64,000 bases of DNA from Icerya purchasi (Eukaryota > Arthropoda > Insecta > Hemiptera > Monophlebidae). Every line of letters begins with the position of its first letter. Positions within the stretch are counted from its first letter, which is position 1. The notes beneath the pieces were generated by a model that saw only the letters and a program-made list of their open reading frames with translations, was not told where the DNA came from and ran no database searches. Location of the stretch: the NCBI GenBank assembly GCA_039619475.1, contig CM077115.1:36778083-36842082 (forward strand). Direction: 5' to 3'. This document shows, in pieces, positions 49,083-60,380 of this stretch. Position numbers and translations under genes: made by a program.

Positions 49083-50351
49083 TTTGAGTAAAACTTTGGT
49101 ATTCTTCAATAGCGCAAAGTATATTATTTACGTTAAGTTTGAATTGTTCTTCGTCTTTCGGCACTCACCGGTTCATTATAACTAAACTGTCATTGTGTCG
49201 CACGGACGAAAACTTTTTTTTTTTTTTAATTTTATTTTTTCCGGCAAATTCGGAAATTTTTCTTTTTTTGTTATGAACGATTTTATTTGAGCTCTTATAT
49301 TCTCCTGAGTATTTCTTGATTCTACGCTTAGTGTATGGAAGAGGTTGCATTTTTCAAAGCACCAAATTAGTGCAGCTTTACACATTTACTTCTATTTCAT
49401 ATAAAAATTCATCGCTTACGGACAGTGCTGAACTATTCATTTTCACAAGCTTATGTTTAAATTTACAGAAAAACGATCTTATATTTCCTGCTGCGCTTTA
49501 TCGGTTAATTTTCTGCTCTGAATTTTAATCTTTAATTATAGTATAGACACCTACAGGACAAAGTATAAAGTAATTAAAATGGTAATGAAATAGATCTTTT
49601 TCTTAACAATTTTCCATTGAATTTGGTGAAACAATACTCGCATAGTTGCAGCACTGAAAAAACATGTATTTCTTACTTTCAACGTAATATCAAAATTTAA
49701 AGTGATCAGCAAATGAAATTCACACAAAACATTCATGTAATAATTGTTAAATGTGCAATTTCAAATTGATTTTTAGATTTCGCTTTTTGTGGACACCTTT
49801 TGCGCCTAACTTTATTTACCGGATATTACCGCTAAAATTCCATTTTAAATTGGCAGTTTCTCATTTTTATTCGCATCTGAATTGCCTGCGAATGAGCGAA
49901 TTATAAAGAACACTATTTATCGCTTTATGTGTTAACCAATCACTGAATATTTTCTTTTGTAACTGCTATTTTAGGTGCAGTAGTGAACACTAGTATTTGC
50001 TGCCGCGGATTGATAATTCTCTTCTTCCTGAAGGGAACAACATTAGCGATTCATCCATTCGGAATTTTCAGTGTGGACTCGAGAACGTGTTAACGAACTG
50101 AAATTAGGAATGAAAGTTCGCACGTGTGTTTCTTCGTTCGGACCGTTATCATCGTCTTCGTTTTACTATTATATTAATGTTTTATACTGTATTATGCATA
50201 CATGTGTATACGTATTATATCAGTTTATTCAATGTATCGTTTCTTTTACTCGACGACAGTAAAACTTGTCGCTAATGGCAAAAAAACTACTAAGCTATAT
50301 ATTTTAAAACGTTTCGTAAGTAACTGTCCAATGTGTAGTTTTATATACGTG
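49083..50351. other. Region between Scm and the mariner, no supported gene
   Basis: AT-rich with short Phe/Lys-rich frames only. A frame at 50071-50130 reads WTRERVNELKLGMKVRT after a TTTTCAG acceptor, but it matches nothing I know and has no partner exon. Confidence 0.4.
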
Positions 50352-50353
50352 TA

Positions 50354-51672
50354 CACCCTGTCAAGAAAGTATCGGGAATTGTCAATTTAAATCTCCCGGG
50401 TAATAGCTAGGCAAATAATTTTTTTTTTCCAGGTTGGTACAACTGTTTTGTATTATGATGCCTATTTTTAGCGCGATCTGTCAACCAGTGTGGTTACAGC
50501 AGCTGTTAAAATCAGTCGACCTTGAAGTGTTTTGTCGAAGTTTTACAATGAGTGAAAATATTGAACAACGTACTTGTGTTAAATTCTGTGTTTCGAACGA
50601 AATTTCTTGTGCCGATACACTGAAAATGTTACAGAAGGCTTTTGGTGAATCTACTTTATCAAAAACGCGGGTTTACGAGTGGTACAGAGCGTTCAAGGAT
50701 GGTCGGGAGACGGTCGAAGACATGCCTCGCTCTGGACGGCCTTCAACGAGTGTGACCGATGATAACGTCGATAAAATCAAGGAAATCGTTGCTGAAAATT
50801 GTCATGTGAGCTTGAGAGAGATGGCTCATGGATTGGGCATGTCACACGAGAGCGTACGTACGATTGTGCACGAAAAATTGGGTATGCAACGCGTTGCGGC
50901 TCGGCTTGTTCCGAAAGACCTGAATTTCTTTCAAAAAAAGTACCGAGAACAGGTAGCTGCAGACATGCTGGATCGAGCCAATTTGGATCCTACCTTCTTG
51001 GAAAAGATAATTACTTGTGACGAGACATGGGTGTACGAGTACGACACGCTTACGAACCAGCAATCGTCCGAATGGCGGCCAATTGGCGCGCCAAAGCCGA
51101 AAAAACCTCGCCAAAGCCGATCGAAAGTGAAGATCATGTTGATTGTTTTCTTCGATATTTGAGGCGTGGTACACTATGAATATGTGCCAGCCGGACAGAC
51201 AGTCACCAAAGAGTTTTACTTAAGTGTTTTGAGACGTTTGAGAGAGGCTATCCGTCGTAAACGTAACGATTTGTGGGTCGACAATTCTTGGATTCTCCAT
51301 CACGATAATGCGCCGTCTCACAAAGCCATAATTGTGAATGAGTTTTTGGCCAAACACTCGGTAAATATCATCGAACAACCGCCGTATTCACCAGATTTAG
51401 CACCCTGCGACTTCTTCCTATTCTCAAAACTCAAATTTCCGCTACGGGGAATGCGCTTCGAATCGATTGATGACATCAAGACGAATGCGACGCGAGAGCT
51501 AAAGGCCATCCCGGAAACCGCCTATCAGAAGTGCTTTGCCGAGTGGAAAAAGCGTTGGCATATGTGCATCGCTTCGAATGGATGTTATTTTGAAGGTGAC
51601 AAAATAAATTTGGATGAAAATTAAAAATTGTTCGTTTTATTTAACAATTCCCGATACTTTCTTGACAGGGTG
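50354..51672 (+). mobile_element. Nearly intact mariner transposon
   Basis: A 1319-bp element flanked by TA on both sides (50352-50353 and 51673-51674), the expected target-site duplication. The terminal inverted repeats are 29 bp and identical (50354-50382 and 51644-51672), starting CACCCTGTCAAGAAAG. It contains one transposase frame, broken by a single stop codon. Size, TA target, repeats and DD34D signature all fit the mariner family of the Tc1/mariner superfamily. The perfect repeats indicate a fairly recent insertion compared with the other mariner remains here. It sits about 1.3 kb past the Scm stop codon. Confidence 0.95.
50548..51624 (+). pseudogene. Mariner transposase with one premature stop
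   Basis: 358 codons from ATG 50548 to TAA 51622-51624, the normal length for a mariner transposase. It cuts and pastes the element by binding the terminal repeats with an N-terminal helix-turn-helix pair and cleaving with a DDD triad. Visible parts are the N-terminal DNA-binding region (residues 1-115), the linker motif near 119-125 (RLVPKDL, usual WVPHEL), TCDETW with Asp158, LHHDNAPSH with Asp253 and SPDLAPCDFFLF with Asp288. There are 34 residues between the last two Asp, the DD34D signature. Codon 205 (51160-51162) is TGA where the family has Arg (FFDIRGVVH), consistent with a single C-to-T change; there is no frameshift. The protein would be truncated after the first catalytic Asp, so the copy should be inactive. 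Confidence 0.93.
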
Positions 51673-52048
51673 TATGTTTCGGAATTATATTCATATGTTA
51701 TATAGCGTAACATAACGTTACATTTGGAGTTTTTTTTTTGTTTTTTTCTTTTAAGAGCGGTTTTTAAACGACAAGCACAAAATAGCTTTCCTTTCATTCG
51801 TCTCTACAAAACGGAAATTCTTGTAGATAAAATGTTGTGTATAACAAAAAAAAAATAAATAAACTAGTATAAAAAACGGATTAATTTTCGTGCAATACCT
51901 TTTTGAATTTTTGAATTTTTATTTTTTTCAAGTTCAGCTCGCGATAATTAATATTAGTGTACAAACGTACTAAATCAAAAAAACAATAATTGAATATAAC
52001 TTATTAGTTTCAATTTCATTGGTGTTAATACATATATATATATATATA

Positions 52049-52581
52049 CAGGATGTTCTGAAGCTAATTCAGGAAATTTGTTTTACGCCATAAATTATAA
52101 TTAATTTAATTTAATTTATTTATTATAATAATTATTTTTTTTTATGATCCAATATGTTTTGAAATAAAAATTAAATATTGAAAAGAAGTAAAATATGCAT
52201 TAAATGTAGTCGTAAGTGTATAGTCAACTAAGTATTCTGCAACGGGGCGCAAACACCGTTACGCGAAGAGATGAGTTGGTGGTACAGCAAAATGGTCAAC
52301 ATATTGATCATTTGCTCTAGGCCATTGGCAAACCGTTATTGACTATACATTTACCGAGATTACATTTAATACGTATTTTACTTTTTCTCAGTATTTTTTT
52401 TTTTTTTTTTTGATGCAAAATATTGATTTATTTCAAAAAAAAAAAATATATTTTTTCATTTAAATTAATTATAACTAAGTAATTTTTCGCCCAAATGATT
52501 CTTCCCTCGGGACTTTTTTGTTTATTTTGACAAGCTTTATAGCGTAAAACAAATTTCCTGAATTAGTTTCAGAACACCCTG
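52049..52581. mobile_element. Foldback MITE of Tc1/mariner type
   Basis: 533 bp between TATA-rich flanks. The ends are inverted repeats of about 45 bp (left starts CAGGATGTTCTGAAGCTAAT, right in reverse complement CAGGGTGTTCTGAAACTAAT) with only a few mismatches. Pairing continues further in (about 52190-52235 against 52330-52385), so the whole element can fold back. TA flanks fit a Tc1/mariner target. The centre keeps a peptide-like frame ending VVQQNGQHIDHLL and a stop (52264-52320), resembling the C-terminus of insect Tc1/mariner transposases. This suggests it was derived by deletion from an autonomous parent. Confidence 0.8.
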
Positions 52582-54100
52582 TATATATATATATATATAC
52601 ATGTATGAAACATGCAATATTGATAAATAGTAATAGTTGCTCTAAGTAATTTAAATATAATGCCGAAATTTTAGAAAAAGAATTGAATAAATAAAGTGCA
52701 AATTTTTATTTTTCGCATCTCTACATTAGTAAATTACAATCTATAAACCCGAAAGCATGTTTCGGTAAAAGTATGACAATTTCTTAGTTCATTCGCTTCT
52801 ACTGTATAGATTTTAATTTATATAAATTGGTGAATGCGAATTTTTAGTCTCGCCAATGTAATCTTAAGAAACATCGATTACATGTCTGCGTATGTTCGGT
52901 TAATCATTTTTTAAACTATACTTTGCGTGTTGGGCTCGCTATTCTTTTGCCCAATTTTAAAATTTATTCTTTTAATTTTGCTACAAAACTACTTTTCAAG
53001 TGACTGAAAACTGATATTTAAGATCACGTGCGGGAAGAAATTTTTGCTGCCACTTTAAAAAAATTCTGAAAAAATGAACGTATTTTAAGCATGTTACACA
53101 CATTGTTTTACGTAGTAAATAGCTATAAAACGTTTTAAAATTAACGGATAAAAGATCTTCTTTTTCTCTTTTGTTGCCTTCTTACAGATTTGAAGGTAAG
53201 CACTTGTAGTTTGAAATTAAAATTCGTTTCTGGCATGAAAATAAACGATAAAAAGTGATTATCGTGTACTAAATGTACAAAAATGTGTGATAATCACTCT
53301 TGAAAATCGGTAGGAAGCGGCCAAGACTCATTAACGATCGGTCGATAATGTAGTCTCTATTGGTTTCATAATACTCTCTACGGTGAAGCGTATGTGTGGA
53401 AACAAGTTTTCAGCGTCTTGGTAGTATAGAATAAAGTCAAAAATGGCATTTAGAGCACATCAAGTAGGTTACCAGGAAAGACTTTTGAATATGATCAAAA
53501 AACCGAAAATATGCGGCTTTTATTTATTTTTTTTTTTTGAATATGTTTCACCACTTATAAAAATCTGAAAAAATTCGTGTATATTTCTAGAGAAAAAATA
53601 CGTAAAAAATATATATATTTGTTGTTAGAAAGATGAGTATGTTTTTGCTTTTGAAAAATCGAATTTTAAAATTTTTCGAATGCTGTAAAAATTTGAATTT
53701 CGCGCCAAATTCTTTTGAATAAATCAAAAATTTCCTAGTTCGAAAATTGACCGAGATATTGCCAAAACACTGAAAATCACAAAATCAGGCCCTATAGAGC
53801 TCTATGAGGGTTTAGGGAAATTTGTGAATCGGCGTTTCCATTGAAGCTGAACATAATAGTGTAATCACTTTTTCCGAATGACTTAAGGGCCGATTTGAAT
53901 ATCTTACTCGACTAGGTTAAGGAAGTAAACGCATGAACGCGGGAATGAGCAGTGCATATTCGTGGTAGTGTATATAATTTGAAACTTAAGAGGTGCGAAT
54001 GTAGTGCAAGATAAAGACACAAACAATATGCTAGTTTCATTTGCTTGCACGTATATTGTATGATAGCGAGGGGGCAATAATAAAATATTAATAATAACTT
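52582..54100. other. Intergenic, no supported gene
   Basis: AT-rich; no exon, transposase or RT motif recognised. A TA-repeat directly follows the MITE. Confidence 0.45.
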
Positions 54101-54375
54101 CAAGGGCGTCGCCAGCCGATGAGCCGGGGGGGGCAAGATGAGTTACCAGGCGTGGTGATAGAAAGAGGATATGAGTTATAGGAAAAATAAAATGTATAAG
54201 TTGTAAAGTCTTAATATTTTATTAAACAAGAATAAAATCTTAATTAAAACATAATTTTCGTGAAATTGTCCATGATTACGCGCCTATGAATGCTCATCAT
54301 GGCCAGTTGATTAAAAAATTTCGAGGCTCCAGGGGGGGCGGCTGCCCCCCTTGTCTCCCGCTGGCGACGCCCATG
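54101..54375. mobile_element. hAT-type MITE, copy 1
   Basis: 275 bp flanked by an exact 8-bp duplication AATAACTT (54093-54100 and 54376-54383), the hallmark of hAT transposons. Terminal repeats are CAAGGGCGTCGCCAGC at the left and CATGGGCGTCGCCAGC at the right in reverse complement, one mismatch in 16. Runs of seven or eight G/C lie just inside both ends, as in many hAT MITEs. There is no coding capacity. Confidence 0.88.
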
Positions 54376-54409
54376 AATAACTTGTGTCCACGATTAAAAT
54401 TATATAATC

Positions 54410-55010
54410 ACGCAATTGTAAGGTTCAATATCGCCATGGGCATGGTTGTAGAAGATGAAAATGAGATTTTAATGGCTATAGTTAACAGTATTCTGACCTT
54501 GCGATGGATCCATCTAACTCACCAGATATCATCAACGATGGAGGATAGACATACGGAATACATTGCAAAGAAAATTAGGGCAGCATTATACACACTTTAA
54601 AGAAATATGCAACGAACAAAACGTTAAAAATGGTGTATCATGCGCTAGCGGAATCGAGAATCAGATTTGGAATTGAGGCATGGGGAATGGCTAGAAAAAC
54701 ATACGTGGGGAAAATAAGTAAACTGGAAATAAAATGCTCGAAATTAACATCAGATCACAAATACGAGACCGAAAGTGAAATAATACAAAAAGAAGACGTA
54801 ATGAGCGCCAGCGGAATGTATCTATTCATAAAAACATGGGAATACATAATGTTACAGATAAGGAAATAGAACTGGAGGAAAAAAGAATACGGGCGCTGAG
54901 GGAAAACTATTTATACAAACTGCTGTTAGCTAAAATAAAGATGGGGGAGCAAACAGACAATTACGTTATAACACAATTATCAAAAAAAATGCCTAAAAAG
55001 TAATAGAGGA
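54410..55010 (+). pseudogene. LINE reverse transcriptase C-terminal remnant
   Basis: The frame before 54600 ends HTEYIAKKIRAALYTL and the next starts KMVYHALAESRIRFGIEAWG. These correspond to the conserved 'HIxxIxxKIxxAL' and 'lKtiYyAlxxSxlxYGIxxWG' blocks after the RT domain of Jockey/CR1-like LINEs. Further on, LEEKRIRALRENYLYKLLLA is readable in a shifted frame. Stops at 54598 and 54867 and frameshifts kill it. An A-rich region follows, possibly the old 3' tail. The hAT MITE lies just upstream. Confidence 0.55.
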
Positions 55011-55684
55011 GGAAAAAATTGGGGTGAAAAAAAAGAAAATAAAGAAATGGTTACAGAAAGAGGGAAATATAGGAACAATAATAAGAATTAAATAAGAGAA
55101 AATTGGTACGGAAATAGTGATAAACAACAGCGAAAAAAAGGGGAAGGAAAAGAGACGAAATAAAATAAATAAATAATAGATTAGTTATAGCTAAGTTAGA
55201 AATAAAGAAAAATAGGATAAGTTTGTAATAAAATGATTTGCGTGGTGATAAGATTGTATAATATATAAGTAGTATAGTGTAGAAATATTTAGATGTCGTC
55301 GACAAGCGTCTTTCAAAAAAAAAAAAAAAAAAAACCTGTCAATAATTTACTAACCCAAATACACGTGGGACTAAGAGATATAAGTTATAGAAATATTATA
55401 ACCATTCAGTGATGTTTGCATCACTAACAAAACAGGATGATTTTATACATTCTGCTTACGTCTGCGTGCATTGCAGAGCATTATAAATACATTGTTTTCG
55501 GATTCTCTTTAAATTTATCACTTGCACGCGTAAAATTCCTGATAAGAATAACTGGATTCGTGAAAGGATGGATCGCTCGCTATAGGATATAACTTCCTTG
55601 TTAGAGAAATCTGTATATTTCACTCATGGACACTCAGATACGTATTTTATTCAGACGAGTTAGTGAATACCTGTATCTTGTGTT

Positions 55685-56043
55685 CATTGGCGCACTCAAG
55701 GGGGGTGCCACGGGGCCATTGCTCCCCCCAAAAAATTTTTGAAATCTTAATTTTGTTTTGTAATGTTTTGTTTTACTTAAATAAAATTCGTATGCTTATC
55801 TAATTTGTGCTTATTACAAACATAATGTTACGTTTCTTTTATTATTTTTTGTTTTTTAAATAAAATATGTCAGTTTTGTAATTTTCTTAAAAATAATATT
55901 CGTTAATTTTGTATTTTTTTTTTTATTTTAATTTACAAACTACGGAAATAGATGGGTACTTAGTCGAGGTACCGAGTTACCACCCCCTAACTCATCTTCT
56001 AAATTCTAGCCCCGACCAAAAAAAAATCCTACGTGCGCCTTTG
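55685..56043. mobile_element. hAT-type MITE, copy 2 (different family)
   Basis: 359 bp flanked by an exact 8-bp duplication CTTGTGTT (55677-55684 and 56044-56051). Ends are CATTGGCGCACTCAAGG at the left and CAAAGGCGCACGTAGG at the right in reverse complement; the shared GGCGCAC core is typical for hAT ends. G-rich tracts follow the left end and C-rich tracts precede the right end. No transposase. The ends differ from the MITE at 54101, so a second hAT source is implied. Confidence 0.85.
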
Positions 56044-56051
56044 CTTGTGTT

Positions 56052-56729
56052 ATATATAAACATGTACACACTGACACTCAAACATAATAAATATATTCAT
56101 TTACGCATGACCCTCTATACTAAATAATTAAAAATTGTATAAAGTGTAGAACAGAATACGTCTAGACAATTTTTTTTCAAATTTGGATTCTAAATACCAA
56201 GATTCCAACGTTCTCACTCCACTCCTGTATTTTTTTTGTTAGTCCGCCACATTATTTTGTCAATCTTATTTTTGCTCCGATGAGAACGTTCTTCAAAAAT
56301 ATGGAATCTAAATATCGAGTTTCAAACGTTTTCAGCGGTCTCTGGTATTTTAAGCATTTCCCTCGTAGCATTTATCACACTTTTTATTTTATTTTTGCTC
56401 TGATATTTATTTCTTTACACATATAAAAAATTTCAAAGTAAAATAAATAAATAAAAATAATTAACGATAAATAAATCGAAGATTAAAAATTAAAATGATA
56501 TATAATCGTAAGCTTTTGCATTGAACACATGCATGGGGCGGCTGTATATGTACGTCTACAGCGAACTTCCAGGTTCAACGAAGGCTAGAACATATGGTAT
56601 ATTTAGGGCAATGTATATAGTTCAAACTGTACTTAAAACGACAGAATATCATACAAAAGTGAGAGGGAGGCAAACAGTATACTAGCTTTTCTCGCTTAAA
56701 AGTTTATTACATGCAAGTGAGAAAGAAAA
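56052..56729. other. Intergenic, no supported gene
   Basis: AT-rich, no coding evidence. It ends at the 85-bp motif copy B. Confidence 0.4.
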
Positions 56730-56814
56730 GTAAAGTAAAGTAAGTCCCATACCCTTGATATGGTATCATGGATTGTGAAGTTAAGGTTCACAATGTACAA
56801 AGCCCAACGGTACT
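56730..56814 (+). repeat. 85-bp dispersed motif, copy B
   Basis: Same length, orientation and order as copy A at 9011-9095, starting GTAAAGTAAAGTAAGTCCCA and ending CCAACGGTACT; about 88 percent identical by eye. The flanks on both sides differ from those of copy A, so the conserved unit is short. Confidence 0.75.
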
Positions 56815-57079
56815 AGTGGAAAGAAAGGTAAAAAAAATTAAATAAGATGTTTCTACGATTATAATTAAAAATCGTAAAATGCTGAATCGGCATATACGGT
56901 GGCGTTTAAATATTAACGATATATTTTTTAAAGAACGGGATATACGGAATGAGTGTAGGAAAGATTTTCTCACTCAAGCCTATTGCACTGCTGGGCATAG
57001 ATAACAAAATATACGATTCATCGATAAACAATTTCTTCCTTGATGTACCAAAAGCAAAACAACAACTCTTCCACTGTAA

Positions 57080-58480
57080 CACATATTAACAAAATTCATA
57101 ACATTGTACAAAAATGCATGTCCTCTTCACTCTGGATACAAACAGTTACTCCAAACTTTTTTCGCCTTCTAATGTTAATAACATTATTAAAAAGTTAAAG
57201 AACACCTATTCCACCGGCTTAGATAACGTTTCCACTGCCATGATCAGAAATTTATCTAATAAAACGAAAGTTAATCTAACCATCATAATAAACTCTGTTC
57301 TCCTATCAGGTCACCTTTCGGTATGCTGAAAGTAGTCAATTATTACTTGTATACCAAAGCCGGGTAATTGATTTGGCTGTCCATTTCATTACTAAATTGC
57401 TCGAGCAAAATCGCGGAGAAATTGATTCTATCTAGAATGGCAGAACATTGTAATGAGGAAAAATTCATTATCCTTCACCAGCTCGGTTTTTTACTAAATT
57501 ATCTACTGCTACGCAATTAAGTAGCCTAATCGAGTTTGTAACGGATAACTTTAATTTGAACAAACACGCAGGACTCCATTTTTGTTTGACATTGAAAAAG
57601 CCTTTGACATCGCACGGTACCAGGGCCTAATTTACAAATTAATTCAATATTAATTTCCAAAATTTCTTATCATTATCATAAATAGCTATCCCCCCGGAAG
57701 GAGTTTCTCTGTAAAAATCGGTGACACTATCTCTTCACCAAAAGTATCGGGGTGGCGGGAGTTCTCCAAGGGAGCATATTTGTTGGCCCCCCTTTTTATT
57801 TATACTTTTCTTAAATGATTTCTCTAAACTGCGGAGGTTTAATTAGCAATGTTCGCGGTTGGCATTTCTATTTACTGCGCTTCTTTCAGAACTGATACAC
57901 TTACACATGATTAAGAGCAAATTTCATAAGAATAAAAAAATACCTCTTTTAATGAAAAATCGAATTAAACGGCACTAAAACATAAGCTATCTTTTTCATA
58001 AAAACAAGGCCAACCTACATACCAGAATTAATGCTGGAAGATCAGGTCTACCAGATTAAAAATGAAATAAAATATTTAGGTGTCGTGCTAGACCAGCGAC
58101 TAATATTCAATATTTGATTTTGCTATCAATAAAGCCCATGCGAGCAATATCTTACTGAGACAAAACATGCAAATTAACAACAGCACATAAATTACTTCTA
58201 TACAAAAGTGTAATTCGACTTGTCCTTTATGCCTCTCCAGTATGGTCCAATATTTCAAGATCCACTATCCAGAAAGTTTTTAGCGATTCCGAAATAAATA
58301 TAGAATTATTCTAAATGCTGCAATATACACTAACGTAAATAAAATGCGTGCTGCCTTGAAACTTCCGTTTATCCAAAATGTAATCTACGCACAAGCTAAA
58401 AAATTCTTTGACGACCGTAATATATGTAAGTGATCATATTTTTGTCAATAAAATTAAATACTACATAAGAACCTCTCTCC
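57080..58480 (+). pseudogene. Jockey-like LINE reverse transcriptase, heavily mutated
   Basis: In order, through several frames: NVNNIIKKLKNTYSTGLDNVS (first RT block, here split over two clauses of the usual NxIKKLKNxKAPGxDxI), LTIIINSVLLSGH, CIPKPG, ISLLNCSSKIAEKLILSRM, HQLGF, STATQLSSLIEFV, a damaged EKAFD region, a PxGSxLxPxLF-like stretch, and LAMFAVGISIYC at about 57842-57880. The last is where the family has LxxFADDTAIYC, so both catalytic Asp are lost. Later come EIKYLGVVLDQRLIFNI and KLLLYKSVIRLVLYASPVWS. Stops and frameshifts are frequent. The endonuclease and true 3' end are not seen; a TA repeat at 58556-58578 follows. Confidence 0.85.
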
Positions 58481-58484
58481 AGCT

Positions 58485-59464
58485 AAAATAGAAAAAATAC
58501 AAACCTAAACGCATTAAACATATACTGCTTTAGTCTGTACCACTAGGTTCTGTATATACATATATATATATATATATCAATGATAATTTCTTTATGTATA
58601 TTTTTTTAACTATAATATATCTCATTGCTTGATACTTTATGATGATCTTCATATATTAGATGTTTTATTATACTCCTATTATTTTTATTCTTTTCGTTAG
58701 TTTTTTCTCTAATATTATAACTTGGAATAATTTATTACCCAAGCATAAAGCAGATGTAGTTGAGACACCGCCGTTGCACGTTGGAAATAGTATAATTGCT
58801 CGATACACATATACTCACGTATAATAAATACGTAATATTACGCTATTGTATGTTTGTTAATTTTTAAATTTGCGTAATAAACTTTTTATTCACTTATTCA
58901 TTCAGATCGAATTTCACCAATACGCATACGAAAAAGGAACCAATTTACGAATTAGGCGAAAAACGGTATAAGAAACTCTCGAATAAAGACGAAATTGAAT
59001 AATAAACGCCGTTTTACATCCGCTTTCGTACATTTCTCATCCTAATGTTCAACTCGTTCGAAAGATAGGAGCATATATATTAGAATATTTACAAAACATA
59101 CGTTTAGAAGTAAAAAAATTTAAAAAAGCATATGTTAAAAAGGGAACACATCTCAGTAAATTTCTTTAAAATTTGGTTTCGAACATTTTTTGCGATTTTT
59201 GAAAATTTTGAGTGTTCCTTACCTCTGATTTCTGGTCCTTTGGTACTATGGTATATAACATCCTATTCATGAAATAGTCTGGAAAAATACACGAGTTATT
59301 AAAAATAAAATGCAAGAAACAAACATCCCTGAATAAATTCATTTAAAATTTAGATTCCAAGTGTTAAGTTTCAAGCGTTTTTAGTGGACTTCAAAAGATC
59401 ATGTCTTCTAATCTCTGGAAATAAAATTATAAATTTTGATGGACATTATAATAAATAGTGGAAT
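58485..59464. other. AT-rich stretch after the LINE, one doubtful exon
   Basis: Mostly unassigned. From 58906, after an ATTCATTCAG acceptor, a frame of 31 codons ends at TAA 59000-59002 with a peptide containing KKEPIYELGEKRYKKL. It has exon-like composition, but no partner exon or known family was found. Confidence 0.25.
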
Positions 59465-60380
59465 CGGTGTACACAACGAACTGATGATTGTGGCGTGTGC
59501 GAGAATGTGTGTTTGCATGCAAGCGTGTGTTTTGTGGGAATTACCATCCGAAGGAACGATGGTCAGCGGGCGAACGAAAGACTGTCTTACATTGGCGTGC
59601 TCGAGAATAATTATGCGTGTGAGTATGTATGGGAACAAATGGTAGATAATTTCGAAAGATTGAATACTTTAGCTACATTTTGAAAAACTCACATTCGATT
59701 AACTATTACAAAGCGGAAGAGAAAGAATGTAGTAATTTTTAGTACTGGAAAACTATATTTAAGTCAAATTTGAATTATTGAACTTGTGCAGTTAGCACTG
59801 GATAATTTTTGGAATTGGGATATCATACTTAGGCTAATTTTAAATATTTACATTTGAATTTCGAAATCGTGCAGCGAAAACCAACGTGCATGTACAAGTG
59901 CGATGCTCAACTGGCTTTGGAATTTGTATGTGTAATCGAGGGAATATAGGGCTGGTGTGTGCGAGAACGAGAACGCGTGTGTATATACCGGGAACAGCTA
60001 GTGTGATAATTTGAATAATAAAATAGTATACTTAGGTCGTATTCGGTTAGTTATACATAAATTTTGAACTCCTCAAAGGAAACGAGAAGATTCATTAATT
60101 CTGGCGGTGAAATAATTTGTTTCGGATAATTTTAATGATTATATTTAAATTTTGAATGCATACAGCAAAAACTTTGTTGTACAAAGGCGTGCGGTACGCG
60201 TACGCCGGTCATACGCAAGTATCAGTGGTCGTGACGTTCGGGCAGTCAGGCGCTGTGAAAATAATAATGAGATAATTTTTGGGAGGCCGAATAGTATACT
60301 TAGGCTACATTTGAATTCTTACACCCAAACTTTAGAACTCATACAGCGTTTAAAGAGTTAGATTTCCTTGCTCGAACAAT
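59465..60380. repeat. Degenerate tandem array, unit about 200-270 bp
   Basis: A set of strings recurs in the same order: GTGTGCGAGAA, GCGTGTG, GGGAACA, GATAATTT, ATAGTATACTTAGGC, a T/A block, and CATACAGCG or GTGCAGCG. ATACTTAGGC-type strings are at about 59824, 60027 and 60294, and a weaker ATACTTTAGC at about 59664. Units are eroded and unequal in length. The sequence is less AT-rich than its surroundings, and the frames across it are not gene-like. Confidence 0.6.

Noticed and set aside
50071..50262. Frame starting WTRERVNELKLGMKVRT after a CAG acceptor
   Set aside because: LKLGMKVRT recalls the MBT motif GMKLEA, but the match is too short and the rest is low-complexity. No partner exon was found.
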